DNA of 64,000 nucleotides from a virus. Position 1 is the stretch's first letter. Each line of letters starts with the position of its first letter. The position numbers were made by a program, and so were the translations under genes. This document shows, in pieces, positions 37,011-45,700 of this stretch. The notes beneath the pieces are model-generated. The model worked only from the letters and a program-made list of their open reading frames with translations. It did not search any database and was not told the origin of the DNA. The stretch covers positions 104,901 through 168,900 of IMG/VR virus record IMGVR_UViG_3300007511_000003. One strand, given 5' to 3'.

Positions 37011-37469
37011 ATGCGATTCAAAGCGTATAGTCGTGAACTCGACCATGTGATTGCTGCCCTTGGATTCATCCGGAAGGGACAATCCAAACTGGCTCGCAAG
37101 CATCTGCTTGCAGCCGCCAAATCCAAGAAAACTGGCGCCCTGCTGGCTTCTTTGGGTCAGGCCAACCAACAGGCTTTGGCCCGTGCCACTGCCCACACCA
37201 AACGCCGTGTCCAAGCCGAGGACGATCTGGGTCTGGATGACCTGGACCTCGAAATGGAGGAAGATCTTGAACTCGATCCGGAAATGGACGACATGGATAT
37301 GGCCGGCGATGATGAAGGAATGGAGGAAGAGGACGTTGGTGAGGATGAGGAAATGGACCTCGAAGAGGATTCCACTGCCTTGACCGCCAGCGCCAAACGC
37401 CGTTTGTCTCGTGCCCAGGCCAATGCCAAGGCTTTGCATCAGAAGCGGCGCCAACAGCGTCAAAAGTAA
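37011..37469 (+). CDS. Acidic head-associated protein, 152 aa
   Basis: Basic helical first half (MRFKAYSRELDHVIAALGFI), a very acidic Met/Asp/Glu stretch (about 70-120) and a basic C-terminal tail (RRLSRAQANAKALHQKRRQQ). Alternating charge blocks and the position after the capsid gene suggest an internal or assembly protein. No family recognised. Confidence 0.6.
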   Translation: MRFKAYSRELDHVIAALGFIRKGQSKLARKHLLAAAKSKKTGALLASLGQANQQALARATAHTKRRVQAEDDLGLDDLDLEMEEDLELDPEMDDMDMAGDDEGMEEEDVGEDEEMDLEEDSTALTASAKRRLSRAQANAKALHQKRRQQRQK

Positions 37470-37522
37470 AACCTTAGGTGGGTGGGGTCCCTTGCGGCTC
37501 CACCCGCTTGTAGGTCCTTATA

Positions 37523-38149
37523 ATGACCGAAGAGACAACCACCAAGATACAACCACTATCCTACTATGTGTTTGCTGGTCTCCAGCAAATGATAGCTCAG
37601 GACTTTGCTGTGAAACCACCCATCTTTTCCACAGCAGAGAACGTACAAGAGTTGTTGAGAACAGGTGTTAAACCCGAGTATCCCTTTTGTTACCTGCGTT
37701 TGGTAACAATGGGTGTATCAACCAAAAGTGATGATGGTAAGTCTCGGAACCCACATGAGATGGCACGTCTGGGTATGATGAATAGGTTTAATACTGACCG
37801 ATCAGAAGCCCAAATCACAGCAGCCATTCCTACTACCTATGCCATCGAACTCCATTTTATTACCGATAATTTCAACCAGGTGATGACATTTAACACCAGG
37901 TGGACGTTTGCTCATATTAGAAACCGTTTAGACTTCAAGCTTGGGTACATGGACTTTGACTACGATATTGGTATCGAGTTGGATCCGTCTTTAACCGTAC
38001 CCACCCAGGAAGGGGACCTTTCATCCCCAGGGCCTTTTGAATTCGTTGGCAACCTCTCAGTGCGTGGATATCTCATTAACGATGACCCACGAGACATCCG
38101 GGACGTGCCATTGGTTAAACACCTCAATTTACGGTTGCAAACGACATGA
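37523..38149 (+). CDS. Putative neck/tail completion protein, 208 aa
   Basis: Between head and tail genes. Alpha/beta protein beginning MTEETTTKIQPLSYYVFAGL, with a long beta-rich centre (TYAIELHFITDNFNQVMTFN, FKLGYMDFDYDIGIELDPSL). The strand content and location fit the tail terminator or neck proteins of myoviruses, which join the tube and sheath to the head. No specific family match can be claimed. It overlaps the next start by 4 nt. Confidence 0.5.
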   Translation: MTEETTTKIQPLSYYVFAGLQQMIAQDFAVKPPIFSTAENVQELLRTGVKPEYPFCYLRLVTMGVSTKSDDGKSRNPHEMARLGMMNRFNTDRSEAQITAAIPTTYAIELHFITDNFNQVMTFNTRWTFAHIRNRLDFKLGYMDFDYDIGIELDPSLTVPTQEGDLSSPGPFEFVGNLSVRGYLINDDPRDIRDVPLVKHLNLRLQTT

Positions 38150-38493
38150 GTACTATTGTTTTAAGGCTTGATGCCTACCTATCAAAGGGTTCTGGTGCCC
38201 GACGATATCTTACCAAGGGTAGGCTGGCTGTAGAGGTGGCAGGCGAAGCCGACTGCCGGTGCATAACCATTGACAAAGACAGTGGGTACATTCTGGATCC
38301 CTCTGTCAACAGCAATAAGGTTACTGCACTCGTTGCGTCCGCTCCTCTTGAAGTTGAGGTCACCAGAGCCCCAGACCAGACCTTCAACTTCACCCTTGTA
38401 GGACTCTTTGTATTTCCAGACACCCTCCAGACCGTTCGATTGGTCAATACTGACACAAAGAACAAAGTGGAGGTAGAGTTAATCCACGGATAA
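38146..38493 (+). CDS. Hypothetical protein, 115 aa
   Basis: Beta-rich small protein (STIVLRLDAYLSKGSGARRY, TFNFTLVGLFVFPDTLQTVR) coupled to the neck-like gene by ATGA. Likely a virion or assembly component by location. No motif recognised. Confidence 0.6.
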   Translation: MSTIVLRLDAYLSKGSGARRYLTKGRLAVEVAGEADCRCITIDKDSGYILDPSVNSNKVTALVASAPLEVEVTRAPDQTFNFTLVGLFVFPDTLQTVRLVNTDTKNKVEVELIHG

Positions 38494-38511
38494 CGTTGAA
38501 GGAGACGTTTC

Positions 38512-38724
38512 ATGACCGACGAAAGTCCTGTTCCTGCTCAGGAGCAAAAGGTTGTTATCGTGAGTCGGCGTGATCATCCGGTGCGGGTAAAGTTAAAGCC
38601 TGCACCTGGCGACCCGGAGAAAGGGAATTACATTATGATCCCTCCTCGTGGTCGCTCCCGGAAGATCGCCCAATCCCGGCTCGATGTGGTTCCACCTACT
38701 GTAGTTGCCGTTCCGGCAACTTAA
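38512..38724 (+). CDS. Hypothetical protein, 70 aa
   Basis: Small basic beta-rich protein (QKVVIVSRRDHPVRVKLKPA, MIPPRGRSRKIAQSRLDVVP) immediately before the sheath gene. GGAGA precedes the ATG. The position suggests a tail accessory or chaperone role; nothing in the sequence specifies it. Confidence 0.6.
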   Translation: MTDESPVPAQEQKVVIVSRRDHPVRVKLKPAPGDPEKGNYIMIPPRGRSRKIAQSRLDVVPPTVVAVPAT

Positions 38725-38738
38725 AGGAGATTTAAGGC

Positions 38739-40310
38739 ATGGGTGTAGCCACTGGTGTTCCAAAGGTCAATATTCGGGAGATCGACCTTACCACAAAAGT
38801 ACCGTCATTCCCTGGCGTGTACGGTGGTATTATTATTCCCGGCGCCAAGAAAGGTCCTGTGAGTGACCCGTACTTGTGCGCTTCTGAGACTCAGTTCTTG
38901 CAGGTGTTTACACCTGACGAGCGGATTGAAGTCGGTTACGACTTGGCTTACTACTCAGCTATTGCGTTCCTGGCAAAGTCCAACAAACTCTGGGTCATCC
39001 GCGCTGCCATTAATTCGCTGTACGGCGGTGTTGCAATTTTGGAGTCTGGTGGTGGTTCCGCCATCCCTGTGACTGCCGGTATTGAAGACCCTGAAGCCTA
39101 TGCTTTTGGTGGTAATGAGTGTCTGCTCATTACAGGCGCTAGCCAAGGCGACTGGGCAAATGACCTGTATGTTGAGGTCCTTGACAATGACGAGAAGGAA
39201 CCCGGCTCTTTTCGTATCAACGTCATCAAAAATGGTGTCGAAGTCGAGCGGTTTGTCTGTAGCCGGACTGCTGGTACAAAAGATGGTTATGGTCGCAACA
39301 TCTACGTTGAGGACGTGACCCGTGCCAGCCGGTATATCTCTGTCGTTGACAACATTGCCATCGATCCAGAGGTTTTGCCAGAGTTCACCACAACCCCTGT
39401 TCAAATGGCGTCTGGTGACGATGGCGACCCTGTTACCGACAACGAGATGATCTTGAACCTCGACAAGTTCAGTAACAAGAACAATGCTCCAATGACGCTG
39501 CTCATGGATGGTGGCCGGGCAACTGAAGGCTACCAATTGGCACTTATCCAGCTGTGCGAAGCCCGCAAGGATTGTATCACCATCTTGTCGGTTCCGTTCG
39601 AAGCTGAGGATAGCGCGGATTACGTCAACGAGATCATCGACTATCGTGACAACCAACTCAATGCCAGTTCCAGCTATGCGGCGATGTACAGCCCGCATGT
39701 GCTGATCGAGGACAAGTTCAACGATCGTCAGATCTACGTCAGCCCGGATGGTTACGTCGGTGGTATCATTTCGGAAACCGCTGCCAACTATGAAATCTGG
39801 TATCCGCCTGCTGGTGCCCGTCGTGGTACTTTGTTGGTGCTGGATGTTCGGCGTCGGTTCCTTGAAGGTGAGATGGACCTCTTGTTTGACAAGGGTATCA
39901 ACCCAATTCGTTTCCGTCCTGGTCAGGGTATTGCGGTTTGGGGTGACAAGACTTTGTTGGGTCGTCCGTCCAACCTCGATCAGTTGTCAACTCGGTTGCT
40001 GTTGATCGTTCTGGAGCCTGCCATCGCAGAAGCGTTGGAAGACTTCGAGTTTGAACTCAATGATGTGGCGTCTCGTGCCCTTGTTGAATCCATGATCAAC
40101 AGTTACATGGAAGGCATCAAGGCGCGGCGTGGTGTCTACGGCTTCATGACCGTGTGTAACGAGGACAACAACACGCCAGAGGACATTGGCAACGACCGCA
40201 TGAACGTTGACTTGTTCGTGAAGCCCATCCGTGGTATCCGGTACATCGAGTTCACCACCATTATCACTCGGACGAGCATGGACTTCAAGCTCGCCCAACA
40301 GTCGATTTAA
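38739..40310 (+). CDS. Tail sheath protein, 523 aa
   Basis: Contractile sheath subunit. The N-terminus VPKVNIREIDLTTKVPSFPG is typical of myovirus sheaths. The middle contains an inserted beta domain, and the C-terminal half has the conserved sheath core: YSAIAFLAKSNKLWVIRAA early; later GINPIRFRPGQGIAVWGDKT, LLLIVLEPAIAEALEDFEFE, then RGIRYIEFTTIITRTSMDF at the end. It is followed directly by the tube gene. It polymerises around the tube and contracts on infection. Confidence 0.95.
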   Translation: MGVATGVPKVNIREIDLTTKVPSFPGVYGGIIIPGAKKGPVSDPYLCASETQFLQVFTPDERIEVGYDLAYYSAIAFLAKSNKLWVIRAAINSLYGGVAILESGGGSAIPVTAGIEDPEAYAFGGNECLLITGASQGDWANDLYVEVLDNDEKEPGSFRINVIKNGVEVERFVCSRTAGTKDGYGRNIYVEDVTRASRYISVVDNIAIDPEVLPEFTTTPVQMASGDDGDPVTDNEMILNLDKFSNKNNAPMTLLMDGGRATEGYQLALIQLCEARKDCITILSVPFEAEDSADYVNEIIDYRDNQLNASSSYAAMYSPHVLIEDKFNDRQIYVSPDGYVGGIISETAANYEIWYPPAGARRGTLLVLDVRRRFLEGEMDLLFDKGINPIRFRPGQGIAVWGDKTLLGRPSNLDQLSTRLLLIVLEPAIAEALEDFEFELNDVASRALVESMINSYMEGIKARRGVYGFMTVCNEDNNTPEDIGNDRMNVDLFVKPIRGIRYIEFTTIITRTSMDFKLAQQSI

Positions 40311-40325
40311 AGGAGGTAGCACGAT

Positions 40326-40928
40326 ATGCCGCGACCAACTATTGAGAACATTCGGGGCTTGCCTGATTTTGCTCCGATGTACAAATGGAATGTGGAGATT
40401 TCGACACCGCCAAAGTCGGTTCCCACTCCACCAACCTTGAACTTCCAATGCCTGTCCTCTGAAATCCCCAAGATGGATGATGGCCAAGACATTGAGATCA
40501 AAATCCGTGGTCACAACATCCAACAGCCAGGTATCTATGACTATACCCACAGCCTGACCCTGAAGTTTGTTGAGACCATCGACAACGTGATGAACATCTG
40601 GTTCCAGAAATGGCGGGAAGCCGTCTGGCAGACAGGAACCGGTATCCAGGAGATGCGTAAGGATACAGAAGCGGTTCTTAACCTGTTCCGCCTCAATCGG
40701 CAAGATGAACCGATCTGGCGTTATGAGGTAATCGGTTGCTTCCTCAAAGGGTACGACCCTTCCGGTGGTGAACTGGATGGTGAAAACTCGGAGATCCTGC
40801 GGCCCGAACTGATCTTGACCTACCACTATTTTAAGGACTATCCAATGTCCGGTGGTGGTGGTCGTGTCTCAGGTACTTCTGCCTCCACGGCAAGCGCACA
40901 ATCCGGATCACAGGCGGCTGGAGCGTAA
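40326..40928 (+). CDS. Tail tube protein, 200 aa
   Basis: Inner tube subunit, gp19-like. After PRPTIENIRGLPDFAPMYKW come the strands typical of the tube fold (YKWNVEISTPPKSVPTPPTL, IEIKIRGHNIQQP), then the helix-containing segment MNIWFQKWREAVWQTGTG and the strand YEVIGCFLKGYDPSGGE. A Gly/Ser/Ala tail ends it. It follows the sheath gene after 15 bp and is followed by a strong terminator, consistent with a high-copy protein. Confidence 0.9.
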   Translation: MPRPTIENIRGLPDFAPMYKWNVEISTPPKSVPTPPTLNFQCLSSEIPKMDDGQDIEIKIRGHNIQQPGIYDYTHSLTLKFVETIDNVMNIWFQKWREAVWQTGTGIQEMRKDTEAVLNLFRLNRQDEPIWRYEVIGCFLKGYDPSGGELDGENSEILRPELILTYHYFKDYPMSGGGGRVSGTSASTASAQSGSQAAGA

Positions 40929-40960
40929 AAGCTCCTCGCATCACAGTAGTACCCCGAGAA

Positions 40961-40998
40961 GGGCCAGCGAGGCACCAACCTGGCTGGCCCTTTTTTTT
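40961..40998 (+). terminator. Strong terminator after the tube gene
   Basis: GGGCCAGC / GCTGGCCC (40961-40968, 40983-40990) followed by eight T. It separates the high-level sheath and tube genes from the baseplate genes. Confidence 0.9.
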
Positions 40999-41014
40999 GT
41001 TTAAGGAGTATGGT

Positions 41015-41605
41015 ATGGCATTGTTTTTAAAGCATATCGAACAAGTCCGGTCTATTGACTGGGGAAAGGCCTACTTATGGGATATCCTACTCCCTGACGC
41101 TCCTCCACCCTTTCATAAGTGGTTCCCCGCCACTGACGTGGAGGAACCCCTGTTCAATGTCGAGTCATTTAACTTCGACAGTTCCATGGGTGTGCATAAA
41201 ATTCCATTAAGGAACGGTGGTGCCCCTGTGATGAAGATCACGTTTCTGGACAATGACCGCCACGCCCTCTCCGACTTTTTTGAGGAATGGGTAGATGATC
41301 AAGTCCTCCCAAAGGACCGGACAACTGTAAATTGGGTAGAGAGTGCTGTCAAATCCATCATGATCGCTAAGTATGATCATACCCACAGTAACATCAAGAC
41401 CGTTAATTACTGGGTGTACCCAGAAGGGGAACTTGGGTTCCACGGTTCCGGTGAATCCTCCTCGGAGCCTTTGGTGCTTGATTTCGTTATTGTGGGTAAG
41501 GGTAAGCAAAAAGGTAGTGTGGGTGGAGTAGCCCCACAAATGTCCACGAGCCTTTCCAGTCTCATTCCAAATATCCCGAATGTCAGTGGACTTTTTTTAA
41601 CGTAG
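41015..41605 (+). CDS. Tail-tube-like baseplate or hub protein, 196 aa
   Basis: The start at 41015 (MALFLKHIEQVRSIDWGKAY) has AAGGAG upstream. The strand pattern resembles the tube protein: KAYLWDILLPDAPPPFHKW, FNVESFNFDSSMGVHKIPLR, ITFLDNDRHALSDFFEEWVD, and IKTVNYWVYPEGELGFHGS. Tube-fold paralogues at this position in T4-type phages form the tube base (gp48/gp54-like) or the hub. Exact equivalence is not clear. Confidence 0.5.
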   Translation: MALFLKHIEQVRSIDWGKAYLWDILLPDAPPPFHKWFPATDVEEPLFNVESFNFDSSMGVHKIPLRNGGAPVMKITFLDNDRHALSDFFEEWVDDQVLPKDRTTVNWVESAVKSIMIAKYDHTHSNIKTVNYWVYPEGELGFHGSGESSSEPLVLDFVIVGKGKQKGSVGGVAPQMSTSLSSLIPNIPNVSGLFLT

Positions 41606-41638
41606 AGCCGATAACAAAATAGGAGAAGGAGAGCCGAT

Positions 41639-42628
41639 ATGACAACACCGGAACAAAAGGCAGGTACTTTTGTACCACCTATGGGACCTGGAGTCCCTGG
41701 GGTATCCCCTGCCGCCGCGAGCACAGGGAACGATCCTAACGTGGCTATACCTAGCAGTCCCAAGGTAAAGCCAACTACTGTAACCGAAACTCCGTCAGAT
41801 CCTCACAAGGATCGGTTTCCGACGAGTGCTCTCAACAAACCGGAGGACCTTCCGTCCCAAGGTAAAGCCTATGATAAAGGATACACTATTACCTACCGGC
41901 CGTATTCCTTTGGAGAGATAAAAAAGTTCGGTCAATCCACTGGTATGTCTACCCATGACAAACTCCAGTTTTTGGCTAAAGGAGTAGAGACCTCTTTTGA
42001 CGGCGCACTGAAGATGACCTTACAGGACTTCCTGTATGTGTGTTTCTTGCGAAAGTTATCCACGATGGGTGCCCAGCAATTTTTGTTGGACCTGGTGTGC
42101 CCACACTGTAAGCAAAAGCAGACCAAAACCTTACAGTTTGACGATATCGCGTTTGACGAGATCCAGGCCCCTGCCCTGCCCGCTATCGTTACCGTGGGTG
42201 GTCAAGAGCTTCACATCTCTCCGATTACGCTGGAGGGGTATCTAAAGGCTCTCAAGGATGGATACGCTGAACGTGAATTCCAACGTGGTACTGATGGTCA
42301 GGTGTTGACAGACCAGGAAGGGGAGCCATTACGCGAACCCGATGATGAGGTTGCGTTGATGGCACTCCAAGTAACGAACAAACCTTTTGACGAGGCGTAT
42401 ACCCTCATTGAGAGCGCGGTTGGGGAAGAGTCCTGGGTACTGCAGAGCCTGGACAATTATTTCTTTCATGGTGTGAAACCCCACGAAACAGCCTGCTCGA
42501 AGAAAACATGCGGAGGTAAGATGAGTGTTCGTATTGATGCAAAAGAAACACTCATCTATCCTTTTCGTGAAGGGGAGGACGCTATTCGAGATCGCGTTCA
42601 GTTTGGGGTACCGAATGCAGGGCCTTGA
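41639..42628 (+). CDS. Baseplate hub protein, T4 gp26-like, 329 aa
   Basis: Disordered Pro-rich N-terminus (about 1-75), then TITYRPYSFGEIKKFGQSTG, VCFLRKLSTMGAQQFLLDLV, CPHCKQKQTKTL and, near the end, HETACSKKTCGGKMSVRIDA. The four-cysteine site and the segment order resemble T4 gp26-family baseplate hub subunits, which lie just before the tape-measure gene as here. A short coupled gene overlaps its end. Confidence 0.55.
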   Translation: MTTPEQKAGTFVPPMGPGVPGVSPAAASTGNDPNVAIPSSPKVKPTTVTETPSDPHKDRFPTSALNKPEDLPSQGKAYDKGYTITYRPYSFGEIKKFGQSTGMSTHDKLQFLAKGVETSFDGALKMTLQDFLYVCFLRKLSTMGAQQFLLDLVCPHCKQKQTKTLQFDDIAFDEIQAPALPAIVTVGGQELHISPITLEGYLKALKDGYAEREFQRGTDGQVLTDQEGEPLREPDDEVALMALQVTNKPFDEAYTLIESAVGEESWVLQSLDNYFFHGVKPHETACSKKTCGGKMSVRIDAKETLIYPFREGEDAIRDRVQFGVPNAGP

Positions 42629-42728
42629 CATAACTGGATTGGATAACTTGGACTACGGTGAGGTCCTGTTCTATGCTCAGCGTTTGGCCAAGCAAATGAA
42701 GGAAGAGAGGAAGCATCTCGGTGGCTGA
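42615..42728 (+). CDS. Small gp51-like hub assembly protein, 37 aa
   Basis: ATG at 42615 overlaps the end of the gp26-like gene, and the frame ends inside the start of the tape-measure gene. MQGLDITGLDNLDYGEVLFY then AQRLAKQMKEERKHLGG forms one helix. Similar tiny proteins sit between hub and tape-measure genes in T4-type phages (compare gp51). No -1 slippery site is seen and the frame is +1 relative to the previous gene, so independent initiation is preferred to frameshifting. Confidence 0.6.
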   Translation: MQGLDITGLDNLDYGEVLFYAQRLAKQMKEERKHLGG

Positions 42729-45700
42729 TTTTCCTACCCTTGGTGGTGTGAGCGACAGCATCAGTAATGCCCTTGGAGGAGTCTTTGGGGAATCCTTCGG
42801 GGGTATCTTTGTTCCGGAGGCAGAAAAACTCCACCGACAACTCACCTCTGTAGTAGCCCGTCTAAAGACTACTGAAAAGTTTATCCAGGTTGATGCCGAA
42901 GCCAAGCTGACCTTAGAGCAAGAGTTGGCTACCGCTCGAGAGGACGACAACCAAGAACAAATCGACCTGTTAACTCGTCAGATGGAGGCGATGGAGCGCC
43001 TCCAAGAACTGATGGAGGACCAGGATGCTCAGTCCTACCAAGAGAAAGTCTTGGACCGCGAAGCCCTAAACGCGGAACAAGCAGCCGCCCTTATCACTCA
43101 CATGCGGCAGGTTTCAGAGAACATGGACGTTCTCCAAGATCGTATGGAAGGAAGCGGGGCCGACATCGTTGGGGCTTACCGTGATACCATCATGGACCAA
43201 CGTGTTGACAACGCCCACCGCATGACTATGCTTCAGGAACTTGTGTCGAATGTCAAAGAAACCGGCAAGTCTCCGGAAGTAGTAGCACAACTTGAACGAC
43301 TCTCACGCCAAAGCAACCTTACCGAAGCACAACTTGCTACTGTTGGGTCCACACTTGACGGGTACCAGAAACACCTCCAGGAGCTAGGGGGTATCCGGGA
43401 TCTGCAAGAACAGACACAAGCTTTGCTGGATAACCAAGATGTTGACGCAGGTGTACGACAACAACAGCTAGAACAATTTATTTCTCACTTATCAACTTTT
43501 GACGATTTTGGGTCTGAGGTCGCTTCTCTGCGGGATGCCACCAAAGATGGTGCCGATCTAAACAGAGAACAGTTGGAAGAAGTTCGGCGTGTGATGGACC
43601 GGGTATCCGATAAAACTACAGAGGCAAAAACCCTCCACAGTTTACGGGAACTCAATACCAACTTTGACCGCGCCATCATGACCAACGAGCAACTGTCAGA
43701 AGGTCTGACAGAGAATAAGCTCCAAGAAAAATTTAAGGCGAACCCCAGTTTGGTTGCTGAAGGCCGGGAGATGGCAAATACCGGCATGAGCTTGCTCTTG
43801 TCCCAGATCAGCCCCGCCCTCGGAATGGTTGATCAGGCCTTCGGAGGAGCCCTGTCCTCGATGTTAGAGGCCCTGCTTGCCTCTGCTGTAGGTAAGATCG
43901 GATCCGTCGTGGCAGCCCCTTTCAGGGGCATGGCTAACATGGTTACAAGTACGGTTAGCGGTATCTTGAGTCCTGTAAGGGATACTGCCACTGGGGCCTT
44001 CAGTTCCTTGACGGCTGGTGTCACTAATCGTGTAGGCATGGCCATGACGGCTATGAAAGATAAGCTCGCCCGTGGTGTTGGTTCTATGGTGGGTCACGTA
44101 CAAAATGGCTTAGGTAGCCTAGCCAACAGTCCGATGGTGACCTCGGCTTTCGATAGTATTAAAAACCTGGGCAACAAAGGTATGCTCAAGTTTGGGGAGA
44201 TGGTAGGACATGTCCAAGGGTTTGCCTCCAAAGGTATGACGGCTTTGGGTGGCCTTACTTCTCGCGTCACTTCCTCAATAGGGTCTCTCGTATCTTCGGG
44301 TACCGCCTCCCTATCAGGAATGGCTGGTCAAGCACGTACAACCTTCGGTTCCTTAACCTCCTCTGTTACGTCCACACTTGGAGGACTTGCAGCCAAAGGT
44401 AAAGCGAGTTTGGCAGGTCTTGCATCTTCTGGACGTGGTTCTCTTGGTCGCCTTGCTTCAAAAGGTGTTGCGTCTCTCTCAGGTCTAGCCTCAAAAGGCT
44501 TGGACCTTCTAGGTTCCTTAAAAGACAAAATGGGTGAACCAGCACTTCCAGGGGGAGGTGGTCCTCTTCGTAAGATCGGCAAAATGTTTGGGCCCGTTGG
44601 TAAGCTTTTAAGTAAAGCGGCCCCGCTTTTAAGTAAAGCGGCACCCATTGCTATGGCAGGCATGGCACTTGTTGACGGTGTTTCTGCCATCAGCAGATCT
44701 GCTGATATCTTTGGAAAAGCAGAAGGCGAAAAAACCTCCCTTGGTGAAGATATCTCCGCCGGTCTTGGTGGTGCCCTATCAGGTTTTACTATGGGGTTTA
44801 TCGGGGAAGATACGCTCGCCAAGGGTATTCATGGGGTTGGCTCTGCTGTTAGCGATGCCGTATCTGGTATTGGGAATGTCCTTACCTTTGGCCTTTTCAG
44901 TGACGATGATGGGGGTAAGGAGGATAAAAAGAAGAAAGAAAAAGAGGTACCGAAGGTAGAGCCTAAGTACGTGGAACCACCATCCCTTCTCAATCGTATG
45001 TCTTTCGGATTATTTGGGGATGACGGTACTACCGAGGAAGAAGCGAAGGCCGCCAAGAGAAAGGCTATTATTCCGGCTCAGGTAGATGGTGTGGCACCAG
45101 AGGAACAAAAAGCTCTGGTGGACACCCACATGCAGTCCTACATTTCAGATGCTGAAGTACCTGCTGGGGTAGCCGGAGACCAGTTTAAAACAAACCAGCT
45201 GGTATACGCCGAGCGATCTAATTGGGTATCTGAAGCCGAATCCGCCGACCTGCAACCTAACTTGATGGCTAAACGAAACTTTCGAGCTCAGATGACCAGC
45301 AAGGTACATGGTCAATGGGCACCTGAACAACAAACACAAGAATCGGAGGTAGCACAAGCGGAAGCCAAGGCAGTAGCAACGGTTCCAGCCGGAGCGGAAG
45401 AAGCCCCATCTATCTTGGACAAGGTGCTTGATGTCGCATCCATGGTATCCCCAATAGGTATCATAGGGAAAGGAATATCCGGCTTATTTGGAAAGGAAGA
45501 CCCTGCTGTTGTTGATCAAGCAGTACTAGGAGCCGAAGCACAAGAACAATCCTTGTTGTCTAAGGTAGGCAGTGCCGTGGCCTCCCTTACTCCATTCGGA
45601 TTAATCTCCAAAGGGCTAGGCGCCATCTTTGGGGATGACTCAGCCCCTGATCCGGTGGCCGCTGAAGCTGTAGCCCAGAGATCAGCCTCTGAGGCGTCGG

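Noticed and set aside
36507-37463. Long open frame (318 codons) on the - strand under the capsid and acidic protein genes
   Set aside because: It is antisense to the capsid gene, has no ribosome site, and arises from the GC-rich codon bias of that gene.
42525-42728. Programmed frameshift fusing the gp26-like gene to the short gene
   Set aside because: The second frame is +1 relative to the first, no slippery heptamer was seen, and an ATG at 42615 explains independent initiation.
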